Source: Anthoceros angustus (lineage: Eukaryota > Streptophyta > Anthocerotopsida > Anthocerotales > Anthocerotaceae). Taken from it: a stretch of DNA of 64,000 nt. Position 1 is the stretch's first letter; the number at the start of each line of letters is the position of its first letter. The stretch covers positions 62,001 to 126,000 of the forward strand of contig VJWM01000135.1 in the NCBI GenBank assembly GCA_010909165.1, written 5' to 3'. The translations under genes were made by a program, and so were the position numbers. The notes under the pieces were generated by a model. The model saw nothing but the letters and a program-made list of their open reading frames with translations. It ran no database searches and had not been told where the DNA came from. Of this stretch, positions 32,318 to 43,239 are shown one piece after another.

Positions 32318-33036
32318 GTGGAGGAAGAACTGCTGCTCACAGAGTCTTATGGAGATCAGTTTCTGGAGCAGAATAGGGCATTGGAGAGGAAGCTGATTGA
32401 GGTCTCAAAGGATCGGCAGGATTGGCAGCGCGTGGAAGAGACCTTGTACCTGGTTGTGGTGGAGAGGAAGAAATGTTATGACAAGCTCAAACTTCTCATC
32501 GTCATCGTCCGTGTAAGCTAGCTCTGTGACCTATTCCTGTTTGCTTGCCTGCGATCTGCGAGCTTCGGGCTCGGGGCTCCTGCTCATGGATTAGATTGCC
32601 TTCAGGAGGAGGAGCTGGTGGCGGAGAATCTCTAGCTGGATGAGGCCACGAAGCAGCAGCAGCTCAAGGCTGAGGCGCAGAGGGATGAGGCTCACCGCCA
32701 CAAGGAGAGTAGGGACGGTGAGGGACAGGACCCGAGCCCCTTGAGCAGTCTGTCCGCCACTTTGGATGAAACCCTAGTGTTGCAGGGAAGGGGTAAAGCC
32801 ATGGCCTCCAGCTGTTCAGTGCAGCTCTAGCCTTGCTGGTGTCACTCATAGTATGGGAAGTTCAGGATCCGTGTTTGGCTCTGGTGGTTGCCCTCTTCTC
32901 CGTGGTGGCCGTGTCATTGGCGAAATTCATTCAATTCCTCACCAAGCTGGAAGCTAAACATGGATTTGATGCAATTGCTCTCATGAGATTCAACTGCTTC
33001 ATTCTGGGGACTTTGGCTTGTCCCGCTTTCCCCTAA
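32318..33036 (+). CDS. Conserved-looking coiled-coil and membrane-anchor protein, partial model
   Basis: The first recognised exon, about 32318-32512, follows an acceptor (ttgcacag) and encodes a coiled coil (ELLLTESYGDQFLEQNRALE, RKLIEVSKDRQDWQRVEETL). A donor gtaagc at 32513 joins best to the acceptor ctctag at 32635. This avoids a TAG and keeps the frame (LDEATKQQQLKAEAQRDEAH). A last exon, about 32834-33036, encodes a hydrophobic segment (ALVVALFSVVAVSLAKFIQF) and a second one (FNCFILGTLACPAFP) before the stop. The join between the last two exons and the 5' start are unresolved. No function recognised; the layout suggests a tail-anchored coiled-coil protein. Confidence 0.45.
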
Positions 33037-33278
33037 CGGCCGCTGGTTACCTGCTTCGTCTGTGTGCTCAAGGTGTTTGCGGGATGGTTTGCTACAAGCT
33101 GATTGCTACAGCCTCAGCTGAGTGCCTCACTGGAACCCCAGCTGGCTGCCTGCCAGTGCAGGCAGTTTAGCGACCCATGTTACCAGAGACCATCTTCCTT
33201 GCACATGTGCATTTGAAGCTGTGGCTGATGGATCTGTCACAGCAGTGGCTGAGCTGCGGTCTCATACATGTCAAATTC

Positions 33279-33338
33279 CTCTCCGTCAAGGTAGTACCTA
33301 TCCCTGTCCTCTCCGTCAAGGTAGTACCTATCCCTGTC
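33279..33338. repeat. 30-bp perfect tandem duplication
   Basis: Two adjacent copies of the unit beginning ctctccgtcaaggtagtacc, 33279-33308 and 33309-33338. Confidence 0.93.
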
Positions 33339-34228
33339 CTGTTCAGCAGTGGATGTAATTCTTCACATAAACATATATATGCTATGTTGTGGGTGTATAA
33401 TAGATAAATACCTATGTGCCTAGGCCGGATGCGAGTGCCAGAAATGCCTCGGCTGGCTGGCCGGACAAAACTAAAGAAACTCTAACTAGGCCACGGACAC
33501 GGAGAGTAGCCGCGGGGACGTGTTCCTTCAACGAAAATCCACCACGTGTGTCTGCATCGATCCGACAAGCTTCGACAAAGTTGTATGATCGGTCATGAAC
33601 GATGTTGTCTGCACCTCGCCCCCCTCCCCTTACTGCTAACCGGCTACCATTTTAGCTTCTTGGGGTTGTGATGCCACACCTCGCTAACATGCCACTGCTG
33701 CCTATGCTTTTAAGAGCAACTGGCTCATCCTTCACCTTCTGCCTGGCTGATTGTTTAGCATCGGACGAGTTCTTTTCGCTTCAGCTTCAACTTCATTCAA
33801 TTCAGTGGTTGAAAGAGTCTGAGTTGTTGCTTCATCCTCTGCCTGGCTGCTTGCTTGCCATCGGCTGAGATTTTCTTTCCTCACCTTCAAGTTCAAGTCA
33901 CTGATTGAACGAGATTTGGAGCGTTTTGTTTCTTTGCATCTTTGCAGCTGCCTTTGCGATTGCGGCTTGCTTCGCCTGGTAGTTGCCCTAATCTTGCTAT
34001 GTCGCTGTGTTCGTTATTGAGGAGGTTTTGCACATACAGCTCGGTAAAAGGGTGCCGCTTGGCTCCCTGAAATCTGACAGTGTGCCAATGCAACCAGTTG
34101 TTCCCACCCCCAGACGCCCCAGTGTGCAACCTCAGACGCCTTGGTGTGCAATGTGTCCCCCGGGCCCAAACAACTATTAGGTGCAATGCAAAGTCCGCTT
34201 GGCCGTGCTCTAACATCCTCACTGCTCC

Positions 34229-34888
34229 ATGGCCACTAGTTCTACCACGGCTGGGATGCAGGTGCTTCGTCAAAATGGATCAAGTCCAGCTCAGCCCCTG
34301 CTGCTGCTGCTGCTGCTGGCGACGTTGAATATCACTGCAGCCAAGACCGAGAACAGGCCTATCCAGCAATACGAGCATTCCGGGTACTCCTATTGGAAAT
34401 TCATGTGGCGAGGCGTGCGCACCTCTCCGGGTTCCCTGTGGTACCGCTACGTTTTTTATGCATTTGCCACCTGTGCAAGTTTGTTGTACGTGACAGCGGG
34501 CCGGATGCTCATCGGAGGGCCTTGGCGCCTCACCTTGGAGGCTGCAGATTTGTACATCAATAACCTCATGATCGGGATGCTGTTTTACGTGAGCTTGGAT
34601 GCAACCCAGTTGTCGGACTTGGTGGAGGCCTACCTGGTGGCCTTGTGCTCCATTCAGCTGGTTCTGGACACCCAACGCCGTGTCAACTCCACCAGTTGGC
34701 TAAGAAACTTGTTTGGGATGGTGAGCTTGCTGTTTGCCGTTATGGCATCACTTTGGTCGACTCCTACCGCCCCCTCAACGTGCATTACGACGTCTATTCC
34801 TCGGTCGTCTTGCTCTTGTTGTCTCTACAAATTGGGGCGTCCGCCGATCAATACTTTGACGAAGATGATGATGATGATGATAAAGTAA
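34229..34888 (+). CDS. Multi-pass membrane protein of unknown family, 219 aa
   Basis: ATG in good context (ccATGG) to TAA. Residues 22-38 include seven Leu from a CTG repeat and end TAAKTENRP, resembling a signal peptide. Motif QYEHSGYSYWKFMWRGVRTS follows, then hydrophobic segments at about 70-90, 110-125 and 130-150 (DLYINNLMIGMLFYVSLDAT; LVEAYLVALCSIQLVL). After about 34740 the best-looking frame changes: a +1 frame continues with LNVHYDVYSSVVLLLLSLQI, a poly-Asp run and a Pro-rich segment to 35136. This implies either an unrecognised intron beginning at gtgagc (34720) or a frameshift. Not recognised; a truncated duplicate lies at 27642. Confidence 0.5.
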   Translation: MATSSTTAGMQVLRQNGSSPAQPLLLLLLLATLNITAAKTENRPIQQYEHSGYSYWKFMWRGVRTSPGSLWYRYVFYAFATCASLLYVTAGRMLIGGPWRLTLEAADLYINNLMIGMLFYVSLDATQLSDLVEAYLVALCSIQLVLDTQRRVNSTSWLRNLFGMVSLLFAVMASLWSTPTAPSTCITTSIPRSSCSCCLYKLGRPPINTLTKMMMMMIK

Positions 34889-35225
34889 TCCGCTGTTTTC
34901 TGAGCATCATGCCTAACGTACTCAGCGTATGCCATTTCGTTTTTCTAGGTGTGCCCTTCCTGTTGGCGCCGTGGGCGCCTCATCGAACTCCCCTAGCGCT
35001 TTGGGCGCCTGATCCGACTCCCAAAGAGCCTCGCGCGCCGGAGCAGGCTCCCCAACTGTTAGCAGGATCCATTTTGTTAGTGTCCTTCATTACAACAATT
35101 GTGCTTGGCAATTGGCCTATGCAAGTAAGGGGCTAAATGAAAGCATAGGTATAAGTGTTGATGACATTTGGCATCTTGCAGAACTCTTGAATGGCTGTAC
35201 ATTGCATTGCTTGCATGGCCATATG

Positions 35226-35370
35226 CATTGCCCTATCCATGGCCATCGCACAACACCAAGCTTCCATTGCCATCTCCATTGCCCTATTCATGGCCGTTGT
35301 ACAACACCAATAACATTGCATTGCTTCATCTCCATTTTCTTATCCATGGCCGTTGCGCAACACCTATAAC
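35226..35370. repeat. Imperfect tandem repeat, about 54-bp unit, three copies
   Basis: Each unit contains cattgccctatccatggcc, then a cgcacaacacca-like string and a cattgcatctcc-like end. Units begin near 35228, 35276 and 35332 with several substitutions. Confidence 0.75.
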
Positions 35371-38317
35371 CTCGGGCACTCATCAAGACTCCCAGAGAAC
35401 CTAGGCGAATTTATATTCTGATAATGAATGCATAGTAAGCACTCATAATAGAATGTATGCCTAGACTGCATATACTTAGATCAGAATTTGCCCATGTAGG
35501 CTAGGCATATGAGTATGCCTAGCCAGGTCCTTAGCTTCCCTAGCTTCTTTGTGGCTAATTACTTCAAATCTCTCAATTTCCTTGCCTACTTTTGTTGCAC
35601 GATCTTATCGCAAATTATTAGGTACATACATTTAACATAACTGAACAAATTATTTTATATTTAACTATTATCGAATGATATTTAAAGATTAATGGATCTA
35701 GTAGAGGACAACAACGGGGCATCACGATCAAAAGAGATAGCTAAGTTCCCTACCTAAAGTTATCTAGTATGCTAACAAAGTCATATGCAGGAAGAATAAA
35801 GTGCCTGCATACAAGAGAGGAAAACAAGATACGTCACCTACAGTCATTGCTATGCGAAGGATGTTGTCAACGACTTGCCGAATCATTAACAAGCCATGGT
35901 TAATTAACCTAAAACAACTAAACAGCTCATAAGACTACATGAAAAGAGGTCCCAAAGCTCTAATCTCATTAAAATGGACTGTAACACACAAAGTTAATAT
36001 CAAAGGTGAAAGGAGCATTCGAAAAATAAAGTTCAATGCAACAAAACATGAGAATTGCTACAGGAACGGAAAAGGAGACTTTGTGTAAGTAAAAGAGATG
36101 AGAAATCATATCTTCCCCGTATCGAGGGGGAACAACCTTAAGAGGGCACAAACCAAGGGGACTAGCAGCGCTGGAATTACCAGATAAAGTTCAATGCAAC
36201 AAGGCATGAGAATTGCTACTAGAACTACTAAAATTTTTAAAATTTTTAACTCTAAACAGCGGATTGTCTCAAACAGGAGGCTCATTGGTTAGCGTTTGGA
36301 TGAACATAACTTTTTCACATGTTATTAAAATTCAAGTATAAATATTTTCAAATGTTCACTTCAATTGTTCAAATGGATAGAGATAAGGTTGGAGAACCTT
36401 GGACATAAAGTTTCTTCATACACGTTTATGCTTGGGAGTGAGTCTCGGTGGTGCACTAGTGCAACATGAAAGCCGGTGCACTCTTTGACCCAAGTTTCAA
36501 AACGGTAAAATCAAGTGTTGCAATTTGAAAAGATTGAGAATTGCAGAAGTACGTGGAGGCTTTATGAAAAGAACGAGATGAGAAATCCCATCTACCCCGA
36601 GGTGAAAAGGGACAACCCACGACGGGGCACCAGGCCAGGAGGGCGTGCCCCCATACTAATCTACCCTATAACCCCCAACCGCCCCCAAGATATCGCCATC
36701 TGAGATAGGGAAGGGCCTACTTACCACTGGTGCCGCCAATGCCGCATCTCCAACACTTGTGATCGTCTTAAAGATGGCGCTGGCCAACGTACTTTGCAGG
36801 GCAATGGAAACATGTTGCTTGAAATATGCCACAACACTGGAAAGGGGGAGGCCAACCCCGCCCCTGTCGTTGTAGTAGGCCTTATGCACTCCTTGATGAA
36901 ATGAGAAAAAAACCTTACCCAAGGCTCCATGGGTTTGATAGGGGATGAAAATGTGACCTTGCTGCATGGGTCTGCACTTGTAAATTTTCTTAGTTGCGCT
37001 CCCTTCTGCCGCTCAACCTAGAGGGTTGATGATGACATAGTCGCTAATAGAATCTCTGGTTGGGTCAGTAACAACCATGTTCGCAACCAAGGCCTCGTCC
37101 TTCCGCATCAAGAAAAGGTCATTTCTGATAGAGACGCCATTGAGCATAGTATACTGCCGCTCCTTGAAAAGGAAGAAATCGTTCTCCTTGGCTATTGAGA
37201 ACATGATGTCTCGAGGCGTGGTGTGTAGCAATACGCTGTCCATCCATTGGGCAACGTGCTAAGTGGGCCCCAGGGTCGTCTATGGAGACCCTACAACAGT
37301 AGACCGGAAGAGAACATATTAGTGGTTGGACTAGATTCAGGCAAAACCTTACCACAATAGAAAAAGAAGCTAGCAAGGGTGGGCCGGAATGACCTCTGGC
37401 CATTCCAACTGCACCCACCTGGATGCAAGGGTGGGCCAGAAGCCATGATCAGCACCCTTCCTTGAGCAAGAGCGAAGGTCAATGAGTTCTAACGGGATGA
37501 GCAATAGATAATCCAGAAGAAGACCCTGCAACACCTGGCCATAATGCTTCTCGCCACGCCATAATGCTTCTCGTGGCGAGAAGCCTGCAACCCCCAAGCC
37601 CCCATAAGCACCCTTTGACCATAGCCTGCATATGGGCGTGTGCGTGTGACGCCTAGTTTTGACACACCTATGGTCTGATCACCTGTGGCCCTGATAAAAG
37701 CCAAGCTTGCGTAAGGTAATGCATCAGATCAGGCCATTCCTCTGGCCATTCCAACTACTGCCATATTTCTGGTTGCAGACGTTCGACCACGAATGGCTGC
37801 CGGCCTGCAAAACCAGATTTGTCATGGCCGTCGACCTGTTTGTTACGATGCTCTGTCGACGTTGACTGGCGGTCTTGACGAATTGAGCAACTTCTCCAAG
37901 TCAAGTATAAGAAAGTCATCAAAATGATAGCCAAAGTATCACAATTTCCTGTGCTGCGTCAAGGATGTTGCAATCTAGCGACAGTGAACACAGATTCTAC
38001 TCAAAGAGCCTGTGCTGATTCAAGAAGGAGATGGTCCAGAATCCAAGATCGCATCCTACGCCCGGCTGCATTTGCTTCTGACCTCATCGTAATGACGGTG
38101 CAACCTAAAGTGGAGCGCAATGAACACGAAGAGGATTGATTCGATTAGGCGGTGAGCCTGTGCTAAACAAAACTGCCTGCGATTATGTGCTGGGCACGTT
38201 AGTGCTATGCAAATCATCGTGAGGTAAATACGATAAGTGCTATCTACTGCGCCTAAACAATTATTTATAGATCCCGAAACGTGCCCTAAGACACGCCATC
38301 GGTATGATCGCACGAGG
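35371..38317. other. Gene-free DNA with scattered short duplications
   Basis: A 35-bp sequence containing gttcaatgcaacaa is repeated at 36027 and 36186. A variant of agatgagaaatc followed by a ccccg tract occurs at 36095 and 36570. Open frames on the minus strand at 36656-37700 are short and show no domain. Confidence 0.5.
37546..37584. repeat. Perfect 13-bp inverted repeat (hairpin)
   Basis: Arms gcttctcgccacg at 37546-37558 and cgtggcgagaagc at 37572-37584 are exact reverse complements around a 13-nt loop. The left arm and part of the loop also form a direct repeat (ccataatgcttctcg twice). No gene is adjacent, so a terminator role is not implied. Confidence 0.85.
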
Positions 38318-38985
38318 TGTAAACCAATGCTGATTAATTAGGCTAGCTAATTAATTAACCTAGGTAATCAGGCCGATTATTAAATAACCAAATCAATTAG
38401 CGGGCATGAAACGTATGGGTTCGTTTAGGGCTCGAGCGAGGCGTGAAGGGCAAACGTATGATGCGGATGATGACGAACGTGAGTGATCGGGCAGCTCGGG
38501 CATTATTACGCAAGATGGTCGTGAGGTTGCGGCGTGGGCGCATGGCGACGGTGTGGAGTGAGACCGCGGCAACGGCCAGAGCAAGTGCGTACGTAAAATG
38601 CAGTGCGGGCTTAGCGGTAGTTGTCGAAGTTCTCAAGTAGCCTGCTTGCGGCTTGGACCTTCCGTGTGGCCGCTGGGGACATAAGATATCTTTGTGTGAT
38701 TTCTCGAATCGGAGCAAGTCGTGAGCGTCATGTCGTGTGTGTGGTCCGAGTGTGTCGTGTTGATCTTTGGTGAGGACTTACGCAACTCACCGAATCTGGT
38801 TTGTTAGGCGGTGTGCTGAAGATCTGCTGGTGTTTCGAGTTGGTCGATCCGCTGGCCGCGCCGTAGGTGTTGTGAAACCGAGATTGCGTCACGGTGGTTC
38901 ACTTTGTGATTTTACCCAAACCGGTTTTGAGTGAACAAGACACATTAGCGCTCCTTGCGGTAGACGATGTTTCTTCGTATGGTTT
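38318..38985 (-). repeat. Copia-2 LTR, partial copy A
   Basis: Matches the LTR at 61490-62315 from its TGT...ACA end (plus-strand TGTAAACCAATGCTGATTAA) as far as cttcgtatggtttt, then changes to unrelated sequence. The distal 150 bp of the LTR are absent. In minus orientation this is the 3' end of the LTR. Confidence 0.8.
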
Positions 38986-39498
38986 TACTCGACAACCGCT
39001 TTCTCGAAACTTGCCGCCATCGGCTTGGTGTCTTTGGTTGTTGTGTGCACAAAGACCTACCTGTCCCGATTCATGGGCATCATGGTGTGGACTTAACGTG
39101 CTACAGTTTTGTGAGCTAAGGGAGTGACAGGATACTCACCTGGCTGAGTGTCTGGTGGAGGGTGGTACACCTATCTCTGAGCTTCCTGTTGGTGTTCTAG
39201 CAAGGAGTCAGGGTCAAGTCAGCAGGCACAAATTTTTGTGTAATACTCTCACCTTTCCTAACCTCCTGTTAATTACCGACTTTGTTACTTTTGCATGGGC
39301 TATATATGTCATCTGATGGGAGCGATGAGGAGCCAGCCTATCATTTGAGAAGCGAGGCACTACAGCGACCTTGGGTCTCACAATGGAGAGCACGCGTCAG
39401 CAATTTGTGAGGCTTGGTTCATCCGAGTTAGGGGCGGTTGAGGAGCCTGATGCATCATCCTCTACCTCCGGCCGAGTACCACGGGCAGTCTTGGGGTA

Positions 39499-40411
39499 GT
39501 GTCCGGTCCTGTTGAAGCAGTAGGAGTGAGTTGGTCACCTCTATCGACCATTGTTCAGATCGTGAGTGGAGCTACCAGTTCTGAGGAGGAGGAGTCTGGG
39601 AAGTCTGATACCATGGAAGGATCTGGAGCAGCTGTTCACAAGTCCGAGAAGTTTTCTGGTAGACCAGGGACGCAGACTCTTAGGGACTTCAAACTGTTTT
39701 ATGGCTTCTTAACTAGTCGCGTCAGGTTTAAGCATGGAGCCGCCTACACTCATCGGTACATGTTTGAACAGCTGCCTGGGTATCTAGCGGATGAGGCCCT
39801 GGATCTGTTTGAGATTCATGCACCAGAAATGTTGGCAGTAGTGGAGAAGCCTAACCCTGCCTACGCAGCGGCTGCAAGTGGCATACAACAGTTTGATGGC
39901 CACTGCGGTAACCGCTCATCAAGCAGGGATTGCAGCTGGCACAATTGCAGCGTCCGTCCCACCACCTACAGTGGTGAACATGACTCCACAGGAGATGGCT
40001 ATCGCTACAGCTGGCGTTCCAGATATGTTAGATGTGCCCAATCATGACAACCCTGTAGAAGACTTCTTTGCAATTTTGGATAAGGCCTTTCCAACCAAGA
40101 CCCCTGAGAAAATTGCCGAGCTTGCAGCCTTTGCGCGCAAGAAGGGTGAAACAGTACAGATGGCCTTTAGGCGATTACAGAAATTGAGGGATGGCACGGG
40201 TATGTTGGTGACGGGAGGCCTGAAGTTCTTGGGCGCCTTGGCCCCATGTTTCATTATCGACTCTTTACTACGTTGGTTGACAAGTATGGGGACAACTACA
40301 CACTGGATCAGGTCTATCGGGAAGCGGAGAAGAAGGAGTTGGCCTTCTCGATGCTTCCCAAGCATACCAAGGCTTTCCACCATTACCAAAGAATGTTTTC
40401 GTGAAGGGTAG
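39499..40411 (+). pseudogene. gypsy gag, copy A
   Basis: Two overlapping frames (39499-40047 and 39878-40411) give a gag-like polypeptide. The capsid-like part contains KFSGRPGTQTLRDFKLFYGF and YMFEQLPGYLADEALDLFEI. Then come NHDNPVEDFFAILDKAFPTK and TVQMAFRRLQKLRDGTGMLV. A Cys-rich stretch near 40510-40570 (FCTCGRVDSCCAHCRNQSRG) may be a degraded zinc knuckle. Further gag pieces are repeated at 49304-50247 and 51132-52170. Confidence 0.65.
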
Positions 40412-41439
40412 TTCAAGAATAACGCAGAGTGTCACAACAAGGGCAAGGAGTCCAAGCCCGACCAAGTGAGGGCAAGCGCATCACCACACTTTGTAACAGT
40501 GTGGCGGTCTTTGAACACCTTTTGCACATGCGGAAGAGTCGACTCCTGCTGCGCTCATTGCAGAAACCAGTCACGTGGGCGGTTTGTTTTTCAAAGTATC
40601 CGGGCGGCGACCTTGGAAAACAGGATAGACTCTAGTGCCGCCACTAAGCCTACCATTACTATTGGGCCCAGCAGCAGCATGTCGGCGGGCGGCTCGGGAG
40701 GAAATCACATCAGGAAGAGCCAAGTCAAGCGACAAGGCTAAGGCTGCTGCTCAAATGAGCGCCAGAGCTGACTGCCCAGCTACCAAGCACTTTGGCGGCA
40801 AGCTTGAATGCTGCTAAGCCTGCCAATGCTATGGAACTCGTAACTGCCGGGACATCAGACGATCTTGGTGAAGATTATGGGCCAGTCATGGAGGCTTATG
40901 CAACACACAAGGAGCAGTCCAAGGCTGAACCATTGCATGGAAAAGGTCTAAGGCAGGTTGATTCGTCCAGAGCTGATGTACAGTTACCACAAACCTGGCT
41001 GGGTCACCTCTTAGGAGGCAAGTCACCGTCGGCAGGAGCTAGGCAATGCCTGTCTTTCCAAAGAACTTCCATCGAGTCCGGCATACCGGTGAGAGGGTCG
41101 ATCATCTACCTAAAGGGGATCAAGAGGAGCAAAGGATCGACCGGGTTCCTAGCCGATCACAAGCTAGACACACACAAGTCTCAGCAGTGCTCGATTCGAC
41201 CATGGTGTTATGGCGCAGGAGTTGTTGAAGAGGGTGTACACGCACCTTGCTCAAGGATGTAGGAATTGAAGAGGCTAACTTGGACACCATCTGCAGTCTC
41301 CACGGTGAGAATCTTTTGTTATGATTGCAGACCATCATGGTCGATGGATTCACTTGTTTCCGCAAGGCTGCAAAGTGACAATTGGCTTGGGAAAGTCGTG
41401 GTCTACCAATCGTCTGACCCACAAATCGCGCAAGGCCAC

Positions 41440-41560
41440 TAGTAGCGTGCTTGTGGACAATCGGGCTAGCCATGTCTTTGGTAAATGGATTTGCACCAAT
41501 GTGTTGTTGGACAGGAGCACACGGTGATCATAGGGAAGGTTGCTGGCTGCTGCGGCTAGA
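41440..41560 (+). pseudogene. gypsy aspartic protease remnant, copy A
   Basis: The peptide SVLVDNRASHVFGKWICTN sits where the family needs its active site. The expected D-S-G-A is changed to D-N-R-A, so the protease is inactive. The upstream strand (TIMVDGFTCF, 41333) is retained here and in a short piece at 52815-52845. Confidence 0.55.
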
Positions 41561-42159
41561 AGGGAGTGCGTTGAAGCCTTCCCCATGGAACATGCGCTTG
41601 AGGCGATTGAGCTGTGAAAGCAGTCCAACAGTCAAGATCACTTTGAAGCCCAACACGGCCAGATGAGGTGAGCTTGGCGGTCGTTGTCTAGTCACGGTGC
41701 CACCAATTATGACATCCTGTTGGGGCGAAATTTCTTCCTCGAGTCTCAATTGACAAGCTGGGCGAGCAGGCCTTTTTAGGCAGTTAGCGGCGAAGCGGTG
41801 CCTACCTACCTTGGATTTGCATGGTGCCTGAGGCTACACTGGTGGAAAGACAGCTGTATGGTGCAGATCCACCTTGGGGATGGGCCGTTCCCCTATTACC
41901 ACCAGTTATCGCTCAAGCATGGTTAGGAGTGTGGAGAGGATGAGGACATCCTCTCACATGCTCATGAGGGAGATGTGTTGGGAACACATGTCCTCTCGTG
42001 TCTCGATATCCGACCATTCGAGCCTCCCATAGCGGCCAAAGGCAAAGAAGTAAGCTCAGCGATTGCTCGTGTTATGCAAGTGCTGCAGAAAGCCTTCACA
42101 GACCCAGCCACAGGGGAGGGAGCACATGTTTCTCCCATTCAACAGTCTGTGATTACTTG

Positions 42160-43090
42160 GCTACCTTCATCACGAGGTATCACCTTGGTGGAGCTGTTTG
42201 GGGGCCTATGTACTGGTCTTGAGGCAGTGCTGAGGTGTGGCATCACAGTCTTCAGGTACATCTACTGTGATGTTTGTCCAGCTGTTAGGCATATTGCACA
42301 TCGGGCCAGGTCTGCAGTGATTTCAGCAATTTTCAGGCGGGCGTGGAGCATGTTTGACACTCTCCACAGGAACATTGATTACATCCAAGCACACGTTCAA
42401 GCCCTTGGGCATGTGGATTTCTTGATTGCGAGATGGAGTGCAAGGCCTATCCCAAGCCGGAAAGGAGCGGTTGCAAGATAACCGTTCGAGGCTTATTTAG
42501 GGATCGTGCAAGTACTTCACGCTGGGATCAACATCCTCAAGTGGCTTATCTCTGGAGAACACACCAGCCCAATTGGATGCTCGGCCACAATTGCGCGAGA
42601 CATGGGTACATGATCCGGACATCATTGGACCTCCTTCACCATGGATGCAGCTCGGTGGGCAGCTATGCTCAGACTCAGGAATTATTGGACCAATTTGGTC
42701 CCCTTACCTATCCTGCACTTGGCTTTCTGACAGCAATGACCAGGAGCCTGCCTCCTCTGAGGATGTCACGGATGACAATCATACTCCCAAGCCTGTTGCG
42801 GCCAGGCGAGCCCTTGGTTTCCTACCAACACACCTGGCCAGCCAAGGAGAACTCTGCCCACAGTGGTCAGCTATCCTGGCTCCTATGCTTATAGGAATAA
42901 CGGTCTGGTATGCTTTTTAATGAAGATACCAAGGTGTGGGAGGAACCTAGTGGAGGAGAGGGAACGGGTGATGGGTCTCCACACCCACAAAGACGCCGCA
43001 CCCAAGGCTTCCAGGCTCGAGGTTTGCGGCACTTGGCCGTGCCATGGATGTCGATTCGACCGGCCGGGTCACCTTTGCTTGGCTTTTCAG
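42160..43090 (+). pseudogene. C5 DNA (cytosine) methyltransferase domain inside the gypsy polyprotein, copy A
   Basis: Motif I (S-adenosylmethionine binding) is intact: GITLVELFGGLCTGLEAV at 42175-42228. It is followed by a motif II-like YIYCDVCPAVRHIAHR. The motif IV region (42415-42470) has lost its catalytic Cys through two small indels (copy B keeps it). A motif VI-like E-N-T is at about 42555. A motif VIII/TRD region contains ARWAAMLRLRNYWTN-like sequence near 42650. The C-terminal EERERVMG at 42954-42977 and ALGRAMDV at 43029-43052 correspond to motifs IX and X. The active enzyme would transfer a methyl group to C5 of cytosine. The motif I and II pattern (CTGL, then CDVC) is closest to DNMT3/DRM-type enzymes; this is my reading, not a search result. 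Confidence 0.78.
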
Positions 43091-43239
43091 ATGCTCACCG
43101 GACCTCGGTAGGACCCTTCTGTTCATACCGATTACTTTTCTTGTCATCCCGATCTTTGTTCACTTGCCATTCCACGGCTTTGCTCGGTCCTATCACCGAC
43201 GCAATGGGGTGGAGCACATGTTTCCCAAACTGTTGTTTA

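Larger units (their letters stand above)
33410..38060. repeat. Segmental duplication, long copy
   Basis: Colinear with 27280-28660 as described there. The extra length comes from the complete membrane-protein gene (34229-34888) and about 2 kb of repeat-bearing non-coding DNA (35140-37600) that the short copy lacks. Confidence 0.8.

Noticed and set aside
32603-32635. Premature TAG in the coiled-coil gene, suggesting a pseudogene
   Set aside because: Using the acceptor ctctag at 32635 instead of ccttcag at 32602 removes the stop and keeps the frame.
38318-38985. LTR-like repeats next to the gypsy coding region taken as gypsy LTRs
   Set aside because: The same sequence at 61490-62315 is directly followed by a polypurine tract and copia coding sequence on the minus strand and ends TGT...ACA in that orientation, so it is the copia LTR.
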